37,903 nucleotides of DNA, taken from assembly GCA_012960975.1 (NCBI GenBank), contig DUAE01000019.1, forward strand, positions 1-37,903, read 5' to 3'. This stretch comes from Candidatus Poseidoniales archaeon. GTDB taxonomy: Archaea > Thermoplasmatota > Poseidoniia > Poseidoniales > Thalassarchaeaceae. Below, one piece after another: positions 16,795 through 26,300 of the stretch. Every line of letters starts with the position of its first letter. Position 1 is the first letter of the stretch. Under the pieces are notes generated by a model that saw only the letters and a list, made by a program, of their open reading frames with translations, did not search any database and was not told where the DNA came from. The position numbers and the translations under genes were made by a program.

Positions 16795-18150
16795 TTATTC
16801 AGATTCTTCTTCGATGTCTAAACCACTCTGATGACCCCATTCAGCATCGGGAGAACCACCAGACCATTCACCCTCGATTGCAATATCTTCGACATCATCA
16901 TCCTCTCTCCAAGGCGGTTCGCCATCCGAACCGCAAATAATCAAACACCCTTCTATATCGAGACGTTTTCTGAGAGTTTTTACCCCACGGACAACTGGTA
17001 GCAGGTGTCCAATTGGCGTTCCTGCGGTAACGAATGGGTGGGTGGCGGTACCAATCAATAAACCACGTGATGGGGTGTGAATATTGTGAGATTCACCCGG
17101 ACATTCAGGATCGGTAACCGTCGCAACAATCTCGCCCTCTTCGACGAAGCTTCCAGCAGGGGCGAGAACATCTAGCAAGCCGCCTTGATCGGAGCGAATC
17201 CAAGTCGAGCCTGAGGCGATTAATCGAAATGGCGGCCGACTCGGATAGCCAGGAATCATTCGAAGGCTTCGTAAAACATTCAAAACACCGTAAATTGCAA
17301 CTTGAACGGATTCAGGATCGGCTTCGTTTGAGCCTCCACCTTCGTAGGTTATACAGCCAATCTTAGCTTCATTTGCTGTCCTGCGAAGAGATCCTTTAGG
17401 CCCAACGGTGTCGAGAATCGCTTCGATACCGAAAGCTCTAGCGATTCGATTGGAGCGGGGGTGAGCTAAATTTGCACGAATTTGGGGCATATTTGTTCGA
17501 CCTGGGGCTGCAGTATGCAAGTCGACAATATGGTCTGAACCCTCGATGAGAGTATTCCATATCCGGTTAGCAACACGAGAAGTTGTATTACTATCTATTC
17601 GGCCAGGAAAGTTTCGATTCAAATCACGACCGTCGGTAATATATCGACTCTGACGACGATATCCAGGTAAATTGACGATAGGAACAATCCTCAACGTCCC
17701 AGTAAAAACAGATGGATCAATATCCTTGTCTTCACCGAGAAAATTCGGACCACAAAGATAGGTCAGAGCCAGTGGTCCAACCAATTCATTTCCGTGAATG
17801 GCGCCCAGTACTGTCACAACAGGACCTGGGCGAGTTCCGTGAACAATCGTCACTGGAATCGGCCAAGATTCACCTATTTCCACATCTAATAAATTGAATT
17901 CAACCTGACGAATTGTTCCTGGTTTGATTCGTTTTCGCGCGAAAATATGGTTTTTTTGACCAGAATCTCGCGACCATTTTTTTGGAGTCGGTGATTTTTT
18001 TTTAAGTGCTTTCTCAATCTCTTTACGTCGCTTAGGAGACAATTGATTTGCGACCTTCAACGGTGCATGGCGCCGACGCTTCGCTCGAGGAGCTGGGCTC
18101 TCAACAGTCTCTCCATCAGAGGAGATTTCCCCATCTACGTCTACAGACAA
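16795..18150 (-). CDS. AstE/AspA-type zinc carboxypeptidase-like hydrolase
   Basis: This 451-residue protein belongs to the succinylglutamate desuccinylase/aspartoacylase family (M14-like). Zinc ligands H119 and E122 are in GAIHGNE, and H212 is in DLHTAAPG. DGRDLNRNFPGR (173-184) is the substrate-binding motif, and CITYEGGG probably carries the general base. The C-terminal beta domain from about 310 resembles a lipoyl/AspA barrel (LAPAGSFVEEGEIVATVTDP). The first 60 residues are a highly basic tail (KRRRHAPLK, KKKSPTPKK) that could bind nucleic acid or ribosomes. The start must be non-ATG: the first internal Met is residue 221, beyond the zinc motif. TTG 18150 is used here; a TATA-like TTAATCTAA lies about 25 bases before it. 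The substrate is unknown. It is convergent with the subtilase and divergent from the hotdog gene. Confidence 0.83.
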   Translation of the reverse strand: MSVDVDGEISSDGETVESPAPRAKRRRHAPLKVANQLSPKRRKEIEKALKKKSPTPKKWSRDSGQKNHIFARKRIKPGTIRQVEFNLLDVEIGESWPIPVTIVHGTRPGPVVTVLGAIHGNELVGPLALTYLCGPNFLGEDKDIDPSVFTGTLRIVPIVNLPGYRRQSRYITDGRDLNRNFPGRIDSNTTSRVANRIWNTLIEGSDHIVDLHTAAPGRTNMPQIRANLAHPRSNRIARAFGIEAILDTVGPKGSLRRTANEAKIGCITYEGGGSNEADPESVQVAIYGVLNVLRSLRMIPGYPSRPPFRLIASGSTWIRSDQGGLLDVLAPAGSFVEEGEIVATVTDPECPGESHNIHTPSRGLLIGTATHPFVTAGTPIGHLLPVVRGVKTLRKRLDIEGCLIICGSDGEPPWREDDDVEDIAIEGEWSGGSPDAEWGHQSGLDIEEESE

Positions 18151-18238
18151 CGATGGTGCCAGAAGGTCATTAGATTAAGAGGATGCGTTGTAGAAATCTA
18201 TGGAATGATTCAATTCCTTAACCCTCTTGTGATCAATC

Positions 18239-18715
18239 ATGGCAGATGCTGATTCGCTTTCGGTTCAAGAAAAACATGCACCAAATAGCATATGTTTCGG
18301 CTGTGGTCCAGCAAATAAAAAAGGTCTGAAAATTAGGTCGATGAGAACAGAAAGTGGTCTGGAATTAGAATTCTCCCCTAAATTAGAGCACCAAGCATTT
18401 CCTGGAATGATCAATGGCGGCATCATCGGAACATTACTCGATTGCCATGGAAATTGGACGGCTGCAATCGCATTGATGGATCAATCTGGAGATTCACATC
18501 CACCTTGTACGGTCACCGCCTCCTACTCGATAAAACTGCGGCGACCAACACCTATTGGCAAGACTCTGAAAGTAACTGCAAATGTCAGTGAAATGGGAGA
18601 TGACCGAGCGAAGGTCGAAATGGTACTTTGGGCGGATGGGAAAGTTTGTGCAACTGGAGAAGGACTTTTCGTAGCTGTGACAGATGGCCACCCCGCTTAC
18701 CATCGCTGGAACTAA
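18239..18715 (+). CDS. Hotdog-fold thioesterase (PaaI/THEM4-like)
   Basis: This single hotdog domain of 158 residues begins CFGCGPANKKGLKIR (residues 19-33), the N-terminal signature of a thioesterase subgroup with a Cys-rich turn. The central helix HQAFPGMINGGIIGTLLDCHG follows, and the strand SYSIKLRRPTPIGKTLKV is typical. Such proteins usually hydrolyse acyl-CoA thioesters. The Asn/Asp catalytic region here reads GGIIGTLLDCH, consistent with a working enzyme, but the acyl group cannot be predicted. The start is ATG 18239. The end overlaps the longest helicase frame by 32 bases. It shares no obvious pathway with its neighbours. Confidence 0.82.
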   Translation: MADADSLSVQEKHAPNSICFGCGPANKKGLKIRSMRTESGLELEFSPKLEHQAFPGMINGGIIGTLLDCHGNWTAAIALMDQSGDSHPPCTVTASYSIKLRRPTPIGKTLKVTANVSEMGDDRAKVEMVLWADGKVCATGEGLFVAVTDGHPAYHRWN

Positions 18716-21311
18716 TCCGGCACGACATCCTTTAGAACAGCCAATTCTGAGTATATCCGTGGCGCACTCCAACGATGGCTCAGAAAGGCGAGTCGATTCC
18801 TTAGGACTATCCAAAAAAATTGTCGAAATGCTTCGAGATGAATGGGGCATTGAGAATCTGTTTCCTCCGCAGGCAGAAGCACTGCCTGCGGCTCTCGCGG
18901 GAAAGAATTTGATGTTGACAATTCCGACTGCGAGTGGAAAATCACTGGTAGCACATCTGACTATTGCTCATAGGTTAACTACAGATTTAGAGGGACTTCG
19001 CGCGCTTTATATCGTCCCATTGAAGGCTCTCGCGACTGAAAAAGTTCAGGAATTACGCGAAATTGGAGATGTGGTTGGATTGCGCGTCGGCCTCGCGATA
19101 GGTGATCGTGAGGGTGAAACAGGTACAATCGAAGATTGCGATATTCTTGTTTGTACGAGTGAGAAATTAGATTCTTTACTTCGTTCTCGCTCGGAATTAT
19201 TGAATAAAATTGGTATCGTTGTTAGCGATGAATTCCATCTTCTTCACGACCCTGGGCGCGGGCCTACACTTGAGGTATTACTCTCAAGGATTCGTCATCA
19301 ACGACCCGATGCCCAAATTATTGCCCTTTCGGCTACTGTTGGAAATTGTGAACAATTAGCAAATTGGCTCAATGCAGAATTAATTCAATCAGATTGGAGG
19401 CCGGTCACACTTCATTCTGGAACATTGACAGGTCTCGATGTTAGAATACATCGCATCGATGGAACCGGGGAAGAAGAATGGCCAGAACCTAGAGAAATTC
19501 AAGGAATAACAACCCGATCTCTACAAGCTGCTTTGGACGATACAGTCCGAGTCGGAGGGCAATTGTTAGTATTCGTAAATTCACGCGCGAGTGCCCAGAA
19601 AGAAGCCCGTGAATTAGGCAAACACATCAGAAAGAAAATTTCTGATCAAGACCCTATTTATGACCCTGATTTATCCGATAAATGGAATGATTTAGCTGAT
19701 TCATTAACCCGCAGAGAAGATACATCTGCAATGGGTGGTCGGCTCGCTAACGCTATTCGTGGTGGAGTTGCATTCCACCATGCAGGGTTAACTGGAGGAC
19801 AACGGAAAAAAGTCGAAGAGGCATTCAGAAATGGAGACATTTTTTGTATCATTGCCACACCTACACTAGCCCAAGGGGTGAACCTTCCAGCTCGACGAGT
19901 GGTAGTTCGAGATGTTCGACGCTGGAATACCGCAGCAGGCCGAACCCTACCGATGCCTGTGATGGAAATTCGACAAATGATGGGACGTGCAGGCCGGCCG
20001 AAATACGATCGGGTTGGAGATGCCTGGATACTTGCTAAGAATAAAGATGAAGAATTCGATTTTATTGAACAATTCTTGCTCAGTGAACCCGAAGACATCA
20101 CTTCGAAACTAGCTAACCCCACTGCTCTTCGACCAGAAGAAGACCCGGCTCTGTTGATGCATGTACTTTCGATGATATCTACGGGTGGAATGAATGATCG
20201 TGACTCACTTGATCGATTCTTCAACAAAACTTTCCTCGCGACACATATGGATACAGAGGTTCTCGCCAGCAGAATAGATGAGGTCATCTCTTGGCTGGCT
20301 AAAAATGAAATGATCACAAAAGAAGGAGAATCGGAAGAGGTTAGAAAAAGAATTCTCGCCGATGACCAAATCGAGTTGTTGACAGAAGAATGGGAAGATG
20401 ATTTACCATCTTGGGCAAATTCAGCCTCATCGCTTTCCGGGCTTGACATTGCAAAACAATCATCCGTTAGTCAACCTAAACTCACACCTAGAAAAGGACC
20501 AGCGATTTTCGGGTTCAAAAAAGCAAATACTTTCGAATTTGAAGAACCTGAAGTACCAGAATTGCCAACGATGACCTATCGAGCAACAATTCTGGGTGAA
20601 AGAGTATCACGCCTTTATCTCAACCCTATTTCTGGAAGAATTCTCAAGGATGGATTGACGGTGGCGATGAAAATTCTAACCGGTGAAAATGCTCAGGGTC
20701 AAGTTTCACCGATGAGCTTCTTACATCTCGTTGCTTCAACACCTGATTTCATACCATTATGGCCGAGAAAAGGAGATTATGACGCAATTCAGGCTTCCTT
20801 ACATGGCCATCAAAGAGAGTTTCTCACCGATTCTTTCGACCTCGATGAAGAAAATCGAATGAAAGGTGTGCTAGTTTTACAATCATGGATAGAAGAATCA
20901 AGTATGGGCGGTATAGAAGAGGAGTGGGGAGTTCAACCAGGCGATTTACGTGGACGAGTGGAGCTTGCTGAATGGCTATTATTCGCTGCTAGGAGTATTT
21001 TAGCTAATGATGAGGAATTATCATCTATGGATAAAACCGCTCATAGAATTTTAGTCGAATCTATAGATGAAATTCATCGACGTATTCGATACGGATGCAA
21101 AGCAGATCTTCTCGGATTAGTCGCACTCAGAGGAGTCGGAAGGGTCCGAGCTAGAGAGATGGAAAATTTGCTCGGGGTTTCGAACGCTGCAGATATTGCA
21201 GAATTAACTGAAAAAGATAAATCAAAATTATCCGATCTTAGAGGATGGAGCCCAAAGCTAGTTGAAAATTTGATGACGACCGCCGGACGAGCGATTCGTC
21301 GAAAAAAATGA
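18684..21311 (+). CDS. hel308: Hel308-type (Ski2-like) DNA helicase
   Basis: This superfamily 2 helicase of up to 875 residues acts at stalled replication forks in archaea. The Q-motif region contains PPQAEAL (61-67). Walker A is PTASGKS with K86, where Hel308 proteins usually read PTASGKT. Walker B is SDEFH (181-185), motif III SATVGN, then the ATPTLAQGVNLPARRVV block and motif VI QMMGRAGRP. The winged-helix and ratchet domains follow, and a helix-hairpin-helix-like end (LLGLVALRGVGRVRARE) matches domain 5. The protein is longer than typical Hel308 because of an acidic, low-complexity insertion around residues 570-640. The start is uncertain: ATG 18684 overlaps the hotdog gene, and GTG 18759 would begin just before conserved sequence. 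A Cgi121-like gene follows after 36 bases. Confidence 0.9.
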   Translation: MATPLTIAGTNPARHPLEQPILSISVAHSNDGSERRVDSLGLSKKIVEMLRDEWGIENLFPPQAEALPAALAGKNLMLTIPTASGKSLVAHLTIAHRLTTDLEGLRALYIVPLKALATEKVQELREIGDVVGLRVGLAIGDREGETGTIEDCDILVCTSEKLDSLLRSRSELLNKIGIVVSDEFHLLHDPGRGPTLEVLLSRIRHQRPDAQIIALSATVGNCEQLANWLNAELIQSDWRPVTLHSGTLTGLDVRIHRIDGTGEEEWPEPREIQGITTRSLQAALDDTVRVGGQLLVFVNSRASAQKEARELGKHIRKKISDQDPIYDPDLSDKWNDLADSLTRREDTSAMGGRLANAIRGGVAFHHAGLTGGQRKKVEEAFRNGDIFCIIATPTLAQGVNLPARRVVVRDVRRWNTAAGRTLPMPVMEIRQMMGRAGRPKYDRVGDAWILAKNKDEEFDFIEQFLLSEPEDITSKLANPTALRPEEDPALLMHVLSMISTGGMNDRDSLDRFFNKTFLATHMDTEVLASRIDEVISWLAKNEMITKEGESEEVRKRILADDQIELLTEEWEDDLPSWANSASSLSGLDIAKQSSVSQPKLTPRKGPAIFGFKKANTFEFEEPEVPELPTMTYRATILGERVSRLYLNPISGRILKDGLTVAMKILTGENAQGQVSPMSFLHLVASTPDFIPLWPRKGDYDAIQASLHGHQREFLTDSFDLDEENRMKGVLVLQSWIEESSMGGIEEEWGVQPGDLRGRVELAEWLLFAARSILANDEELSSMDKTAHRILVESIDEIHRRIRYGCKADLLGLVALRGVGRVRAREMENLLGVSNAADIAELTEKDKSKLSDLRGWSPKLVENLMTTAGRAIRRKK

Positions 21312-21347
21312 ACACTAGACTTCTTCAAGCAAAGGCCATCGGGAGTC

Positions 21348-21917
21348 GTGGATGGTAATCACCCAGTGCCATGGTTTCCTGCATGGCCGATCAAATTTTC
21401 TGATGAAATACAAAATCCACTGGATATTGTATCTCTATTCGATAAATGGCGTCCAAATGACCGCTGGCTCTTAATGGCGTATGAAGCAGCAGCCAGCGAA
21501 GTTCACCTCTGGACTACATGGTTTGCAGTAAGGCGTCTCGAAGAAAAAAATAAGATGGTTGCGAGAAAAACTGATGCTGAATTTCTGAGATTGATAGCCG
21601 GGACGAGACAGATTAAAATTGCGTTTGATAGAGCTGGTTTACAAATTGGAGATACTGCTGCTTGGATTCTTTACTTGCCTGAATTTGAGATTTCAACTAC
21701 ATTTGGACAGACTGAAATCGAACGAGAAATTTACAATAATAAACAATTAGATGCTGAGAGATTATCTGAGCAATTGAATTCTCAAATATTACCCCAGAGG
21801 CCATTTCCAAATGAGGAAGGATTGGTTCGAATAGGAGCAATAATGGAAGGAGAAAAAATTGCTCCGAACAAGTGTGAAGATGCGTATTTATTACATTCTG
21901 CGATGAGCGATTTTTAA
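21348..21917 (+). CDS. cgi121: Probable KEOPS complex subunit Cgi121
   Basis: This 189-residue protein has the Cgi121/TPRKB pattern: a helical segment EVHLWTTWFAVRRLEE, then FLRLIAGTRQIKIAFDRAGL, matching the family core (E-x-L-x-x-x-x-G-x-R-Q-I-x-x-A-x-x-x-x-G), then a strand pair. KEOPS makes the universal t6A modification of tRNA, and Cgi121 delivers tRNA to the complex. It starts with GTG 21348. The frame is the same as that of the helicase upstream, separated only by the TGA at 21309-21311 and 12 codons. Pairing of cgi121 with a hel308 gene is, as far as I recall, common in euryarchaea, which supports the call. Similarity is read by eye, so confidence is moderate. Confidence 0.7.
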   Translation: MDGNHPVPWFPAWPIKFSDEIQNPLDIVSLFDKWRPNDRWLLMAYEAAASEVHLWTTWFAVRRLEEKNKMVARKTDAEFLRLIAGTRQIKIAFDRAGLQIGDTAAWILYLPEFEISTTFGQTEIEREIYNNKQLDAERLSEQLNSQILPQRPFPNEEGLVRIGAIMEGEKIAPNKCEDAYLLHSAMSDF

Positions 21918-21984
21918 GAAAAAAATCTAACTCCGTATGGGTCAAACTGATAGGGGGAAGCGGAGAGCGAAGGATAGGGATGAC

Positions 21985-22230
21985 ATGTCAAAATTCTATG
22001 GATTCCGAAAATGCACTTATTGTGAAATTGAATGTACTCCTGGAAATTTTGTAGACCATCAATCAGAAAGATTCTGCTCAGCATGCTGGGTGCAGCATGA
22101 AAATCCGCAGCACCCTGACCTAGAGGCGATTAGAGAAAAAGTGAAAACTGCTGCAAATACATGGAAATTTACTAAAAAATCAATAGATGAATACAAACTT
22201 CCAAATGGCCCACATCCGGTAAAAAATTAA
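21985..22230 (+). CDS. Small zinc-ribbon-like protein, unknown function
   Basis: This 81-residue protein starts at ATG 21985, preceded by a purine-rich, Shine-Dalgarno-like stretch (AAGGATAGGG). The frame can be extended to ATG 21937 (97 residues), but the added part is arginine-rich with unusual codons and probably is the leader. Two CxxC pairs (KCTYCE and FCSACW), separated by 18 residues containing a DH, suggest one zinc-binding knuckle pair. The rest is charged and helical, ending PNGPHPVKN. It lies between cgi121 and the M3 peptidase with gaps of 67 and 9 bases, so it is part of the same run of genes. I do not recognise a family. Confidence 0.65.
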   Translation: MSKFYGFRKCTYCEIECTPGNFVDHQSERFCSACWVQHENPQHPDLEAIREKVKTAANTWKFTKKSIDEYKLPNGPHPVKN

Positions 22231-22239
22231 AGTGGTTCC

Positions 22240-23922
22240 ATGTCAGTTATACCGTCTGATTTTGATGCTACCGAATGGCAAAATATCGAGCCGTTCATGA
22301 GGGAATTGAAGGAACGAAAACTCAGTTGTTCGAGTTGTCTAGAAAAATTTATTCATGACAGGTCATCTCTTGGTGAGTTTATTTCTGAGGCTCGTGCTAG
22401 AATTTACATCAAAATGACATGTTATGTCGATGATAAAGAAGTACAGAAGTCTTGGATGGATTTTGTCGAAAATATCGAACCGAAATTATCTGAATATAGT
22501 GATATTTTGAATAGAAGAATTATCGAACATCCATCAGTCGGCGATCTACCCGAAAAATATTCAGTAATGCTTCACGGTTTGAAGACCGATATCGATATTT
22601 TCCGAGAGGAAAATATTCCTCTAAGAACTCAAGATACAAAATTAGTAACTGAATATAATGAAATCTGCGGCGTTCAAACCGTTCAATTTGATGGTGAAGA
22701 AAAAACTTTTTCGATGATGGCAATTTACCTGGAAAATACTGACAGGACAGTTAGGGAAGCAGCGTATCGTGCAATCGATGAAAGACGGATGCAAGATGCT
22801 GAACGTATTTCAGAAATATATGATGAATTAATTCAAATCCGGCACCAAACCGCTCTGAATTCTGGATTTGAAGGATTCCAACAGTATATGTTCGCAGCAA
22901 TGCATAGATTTGATTACACGATTCAAGACTGTTTAAAATTCCACGATTCAATTGAAGCAATCTGCCAGCCTCTTCGGCATCAAAATGATGAGAAGAGGCG
23001 TACAACGCTCGGATTGGATTCCTTACGTCCATGGGATCTCTCTGTCGACATCCTCAGTCGGCCACCACTCGCTCCATTCAATGAAGTCAACGAAATGGTT
23101 GAAGGATGTTCAAATATATTCCACTCAATGTCCGATGAATTAGGATGTTTATTTGATGAATTAGATGCAAATGATTGCCTCGATTTAGAAAGCAGAAAAG
23201 GAAAGGCTCCTGGAGGATACCAATATTATTTGCAAAAGAGTCGCTTGCCATTCATTTTCATGAACGCAGCAGGGACTCAAAGAAATGTCGAAACGATGAT
23301 TCACGAGGCTGGTCACGCTTTCCATTCATTCTTTTCAGGACATCTCGAACTCATGCATGAGCGTGACGCTCCTATCGAATTCGCAGAAGTCGCATCGATG
23401 TCCATGGAATTAATGACACATCCACAGTGGGAGGAATTTTACAATCCGGAAGAAGCAAATCGCGCAAGACGTGATCATTTAGAAGGAATTATTTCTTTCT
23501 TACCTTGGATGGCGACAATCGATTCATTCCAGCATTGGATTTACGCCAACCCAGGACACACTAGAGAAGAACGAATTTCCAAATGGTTGGAGATTGGAGA
23601 AAGGTTTGGCGCAAAAATTGACTTTGAGGGTTTTGAAGAATCTAGAATCGTTTCATGGCAACGACAAGGCCATCTTTTCGGAGTTCCGTTCTATTATGTT
23701 GAATATGGGATTGCTCAACTAGGTGCTTTACAGATGTGGCAATTCCATCGTCGAGATGAATCGGACGCCCTCTGTCGATACAAAGCTGGTCTATCCTTGG
23801 GATACACGAAAGGGTTGACTGATTTATTTGATGCGAGTGGGCTGAAATTCTCGTTCGAGCAAGAACATTTAGAGAACCTCATCAATGAGGTCAACACTGC
23901 TCTCGATGAACTTCCTGCATGA
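22240..23922 (+). CDS. pepF: M3 family oligoendopeptidase (PepF-like)
   Basis: This zinc metallopeptidase of 560 residues degrades short peptides in the cytoplasm. The active-site motif is HEAGH (H355, E356, H359) in MIHEAGHAFHSFF, and the third ligand is in the downstream EFAEVASMSMELMTHP helix. The N-terminal helical lobe (about 10-300) closes over the channel and contains the PepF-like QFDGEEKTFSMMAIYLEN stretch. The late PFYYVEYGIAQLGALQMW block is a hallmark of M3B enzymes. There is no signal peptide. Together with the surface subtilase, MFS carrier and M29-like protein, it fits growth on protein. ATG 22240 starts nine bases after the previous stop. Confidence 0.93.
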   Translation: MSVIPSDFDATEWQNIEPFMRELKERKLSCSSCLEKFIHDRSSLGEFISEARARIYIKMTCYVDDKEVQKSWMDFVENIEPKLSEYSDILNRRIIEHPSVGDLPEKYSVMLHGLKTDIDIFREENIPLRTQDTKLVTEYNEICGVQTVQFDGEEKTFSMMAIYLENTDRTVREAAYRAIDERRMQDAERISEIYDELIQIRHQTALNSGFEGFQQYMFAAMHRFDYTIQDCLKFHDSIEAICQPLRHQNDEKRRTTLGLDSLRPWDLSVDILSRPPLAPFNEVNEMVEGCSNIFHSMSDELGCLFDELDANDCLDLESRKGKAPGGYQYYLQKSRLPFIFMNAAGTQRNVETMIHEAGHAFHSFFSGHLELMHERDAPIEFAEVASMSMELMTHPQWEEFYNPEEANRARRDHLEGIISFLPWMATIDSFQHWIYANPGHTREERISKWLEIGERFGAKIDFEGFEESRIVSWQRQGHLFGVPFYYVEYGIAQLGALQMWQFHRRDESDALCRYKAGLSLGYTKGLTDLFDASGLKFSFEQEHLENLINEVNTALDELPA

Positions 23923-23969
23923 CCGATATCATCACATGGTTAGGCCGATAGCATCGGTGAGGTGGTCGT

Positions 23970-25250
23970 TTGAGCGAGATAAAGGAATTGAATTATTTTC
24001 AAAAAATTCAACGTTTTAGCTGGAATGCTAGAATGTATTTACTTCATGTATTTGGCATGGATGTTATCCATGGTGCTTGGGAAGTGCTCTTCAATCTCTA
24101 CTTGCTTCAACTTGGGTTTGGAATCGAATTTATTGGCATTAGAATCGCAGTAATGGGAGCAGTTGGAGCAATTTCATCAATCCCTGTTGGAAAGTTTTCA
24201 GACAAAATAGATCGAAAATGGGGATTTATCATTGGAGATGGTGGGGGGGCGATTACATCGTTGATTTTGATAACCACAACCAGTGGAAATATGATTCTCG
24301 CATTTTCTGCAATAGGGGCGATTTTCGGGACATTGCATCATGTCACAGAAATACCGTTCATGGCAGAAAATTCAGCTAAAGAAGAACGTGTTCACCTATT
24401 TTCAGTCGGCTCTGGATTTAGGACATTAGCAGCGATGATGGGAGCAATTGTAGCCGGTTATCTTCCAGCTTATCTTTCAACTCTTTACGTCAATATTACC
24501 CTTATCGAAGCATATAGATTGGCTGTTGAATTCAGCATTGCCTGGTGGTTCCTCTCTTTGATTCCTGCATTTTTACTACAACGATATGAATCTGAAGAAG
24601 ATGCGGAAGCGCGATCGGAAGTAGTCGTGAAAAAAGGATTATTTGGAGGAATCCAAAATCCAATTGTCATACGTAGATTCATAATTATCTCATCATTATT
24701 ATCATTTGGAGCAGGATTTGTTCTAAGACTTGCAAATGTTTTCTTTCACGAGCATGGAGGAATTCATGCTGATGAACATCAAATTGGAATAATTTTTGCA
24801 GTGGGGTCTCTTTTCCTATCAATAGGCGCATTCATCGTTCCTCTAATCGTCGATAGAATAGGTGATGTTACAACGATTGTTATAACTCGAACTTCTGCAA
24901 TTCCATTCATCCTTATCATCGGTTTTGCACCATCATTAGCTAGCCCAGAATCTGTTGTGTCACTAGCCGGCTTAGCATGGGTTCTTCGATCAAGCCTGTT
25001 CAACATGTCCAGTCCAGTAATGGAAGCATATACCATGGGACGGCTTCACCCTAATGAGAGAGCAACTTTCGTTGGCCTCTCAAGATTTTTTGGAGCAAGT
25101 CTCGCAGCAATAGCTGGATATGGTGGAGCTTATCTGATGGCCATGGATGATTTTGGCACACCATTCATCATAATGTCTGTTTTCTATGCTATATCCACGT
25201 TACTCTTCTATCAGTGGTTTGTAAAAAGCCCGATTTCGGACCCCGAGTAG
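23970..25250 (+). CDS. Major facilitator superfamily transporter
   Basis: This is a 426-residue inner membrane carrier with about twelve hydrophobic segments in two halves. The loop between helices 2 and 3 has GKFSDKIDRKWG, the MFS motif A (G-x-x-x-D-x-x-G-R-R equivalent), and a weaker copy, PLIVDRIGD, occurs in the second half. A charged central loop (about residues 205-225: YESEEDAEARSE) separates the halves. The substrate cannot be predicted from sequence. The start is TTG 23970 (MSEIKELNYF) after AGGTGG, six bases before, a possible ribosome binding site. It is convergent with radA, ten bases apart, with no visible terminator between them. Confidence 0.87.
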   Translation: MSEIKELNYFQKIQRFSWNARMYLLHVFGMDVIHGAWEVLFNLYLLQLGFGIEFIGIRIAVMGAVGAISSIPVGKFSDKIDRKWGFIIGDGGGAITSLILITTTSGNMILAFSAIGAIFGTLHHVTEIPFMAENSAKEERVHLFSVGSGFRTLAAMMGAIVAGYLPAYLSTLYVNITLIEAYRLAVEFSIAWWFLSLIPAFLLQRYESEEDAEARSEVVVKKGLFGGIQNPIVIRRFIIISSLLSFGAGFVLRLANVFFHEHGGIHADEHQIGIIFAVGSLFLSIGAFIVPLIVDRIGDVTTIVITRTSAIPFILIIGFAPSLASPESVVSLAGLAWVLRSSLFNMSSPVMEAYTMGRLHPNERATFVGLSRFFGASLAAIAGYGGAYLMAMDDFGTPFIIMSVFYAISTLLFYQWFVKSPISDPE

Positions 25251-25260
25251 CCTACAAAAT

Positions 25261-26262
25261 TCAATCTTGAAGACCCTCGGCAGTCACGGTAAAGACCGCT
25301 TCACCCTCAGGGAGATTCGGACTATCGATGAGGCGTGCGATACGTCGTCCTCCCTTTGATTTCCTAAGGTATAGGCGGAATGTGCTAGCGTGGGCGACGA
25401 TATGTCCACCGATTGCTCTTGTAGGATCTCCCCACATTGCATCTGGCTTTGACATAACTTGATTGGTAACAAGAATTAGAGCATTCTGAATATCAGATAG
25501 TTGCTTCAATTCTTTCAGATGACGGTTGAGTTTTTGTTGTCGGGTTGCTAACATTCCTCGACCAATATATTCCGAACGGAAATGGCTTGTCAAAGAATCG
25601 ACAATAATCAATTTGACATCGTAATTTTTTGACGCTCTCTTGATTTCGTCGACCAAAAGGGTTTGGTGGGCGGAATTGTATGCGCGTGCTACATGAATTC
25701 TATCAAGAGCATCTTGAGGATCCATTCCTACTGCTTCAGCCATCTGTGCAATTCTCTCCGGCCTAAAGGTATCTTCAGTATCAATATAGAACACTTCTCC
25801 ATCAAATCCACCTTTTGAAACCGGAAGTAATGTATTAACTGCTAATTGGAGGGCAATCTGTGTTTTCCCACTCCCAAATTCTCCGAACACTTCGACAATT
25901 GCCTGAGTCTCGAATCCGCCTCCAAGTAGTTCGTCAAGGGCAGAGCAGCCAGAGGTTAACTTCTGGACTTCTCTACGACGGTCTAACAATGCAGTTCCAC
26001 TGATGAATCCGCCAATGTTTGCCAATTTTTTCGCTCCAGCAATAATTTTTGCTGAAACGCCTTCGCCAAGTTCTGCTTGCTCCGCTAGTTCTGATGGACT
26101 CATTACCGCTATCGCAAGTAATTCTTCAAAACCGGCTTCAAGTAATTTTTCCGCAGTTGCAGGTCCCACACCTGGTAAATCTTCGATTGTCATTTCCGGT
26201 TCATCAATATCAATGACGATTTCTTCATCTTCTACGTTTTCGCTCGCTGTATCATTACTCAT
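25261..26262 (-). CDS. radA: DNA repair and recombination protein RadA
   Basis: This archaeal RecA/Rad51 recombinase has 333 residues from ATG 26262. Helix-hairpin-helix repeats near the N-terminus ([19 protein letters not shown]) precede the ATPase core. Walker A is GEFGSGKTQ (127-135), Walker [16 protein letters not shown], with the L2 region [13 protein letters not shown] and the C-terminal [16 protein letters not shown] typical of RadA. It forms filaments on single-stranded DNA and exchanges strands. The frame can start seven codons earlier at GTG 26283. ATG 26262 is preferred because GGTGA lies five bases before it and a TATA-like box at 26301-26308 would start transcription near 26278. 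An acidic leader ([13 protein letters not shown]) precedes the HhH domain. Confidence 0.96.
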   Translation of the reverse strand: MSNDTASENVEDEEIVIDIDEPEMTIEDLPGVGPATAEKLLEAGFEELLAIAVMSPSELAEQAELGEGVSAKIIAGAKKLANIGGFISGTALLDRRREVQKLTSGCSALDELLGGGFETQAIVEVFGEFGSGKTQIALQLAVNTLLPVSKGGFDGEVFYIDTEDTFRPERIAQMAEAVGMDPQDALDRIHVARAYNSAHQTLLVDEIKRASKNYDVKLIIVDSLTSHFRSEYIGRGMLATRQQKLNRHLKELKQLSDIQNALILVTNQVMSKPDAMWGDPTRAIGGHIVAHASTFRLYLRKSKGGRRIARLIDSPNLPEGEAVFTVTAEGLQD

Positions 26263-26300
26263 TATCTCACCTGTTTCAGACACCCCTCGGCGTTAGATAG

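Noticed and set aside
19658-20449. Long minus-strand frame of 263 residues inside the helicase gene
   Set aside because: It lies fully antisense to conserved helicase motifs and reads as Ser/Arg-rich low-complexity sequence, as expected from a shadow of an A/T-rich gene.
21309-21350. Readthrough or selenocysteine TGA joining the helicase and Cgi121
   Set aside because: They share a frame, but the helicase ends in a normal basic tail and Cgi121 has its own GTG start. No selenocysteine element is visible and both families are separate proteins.
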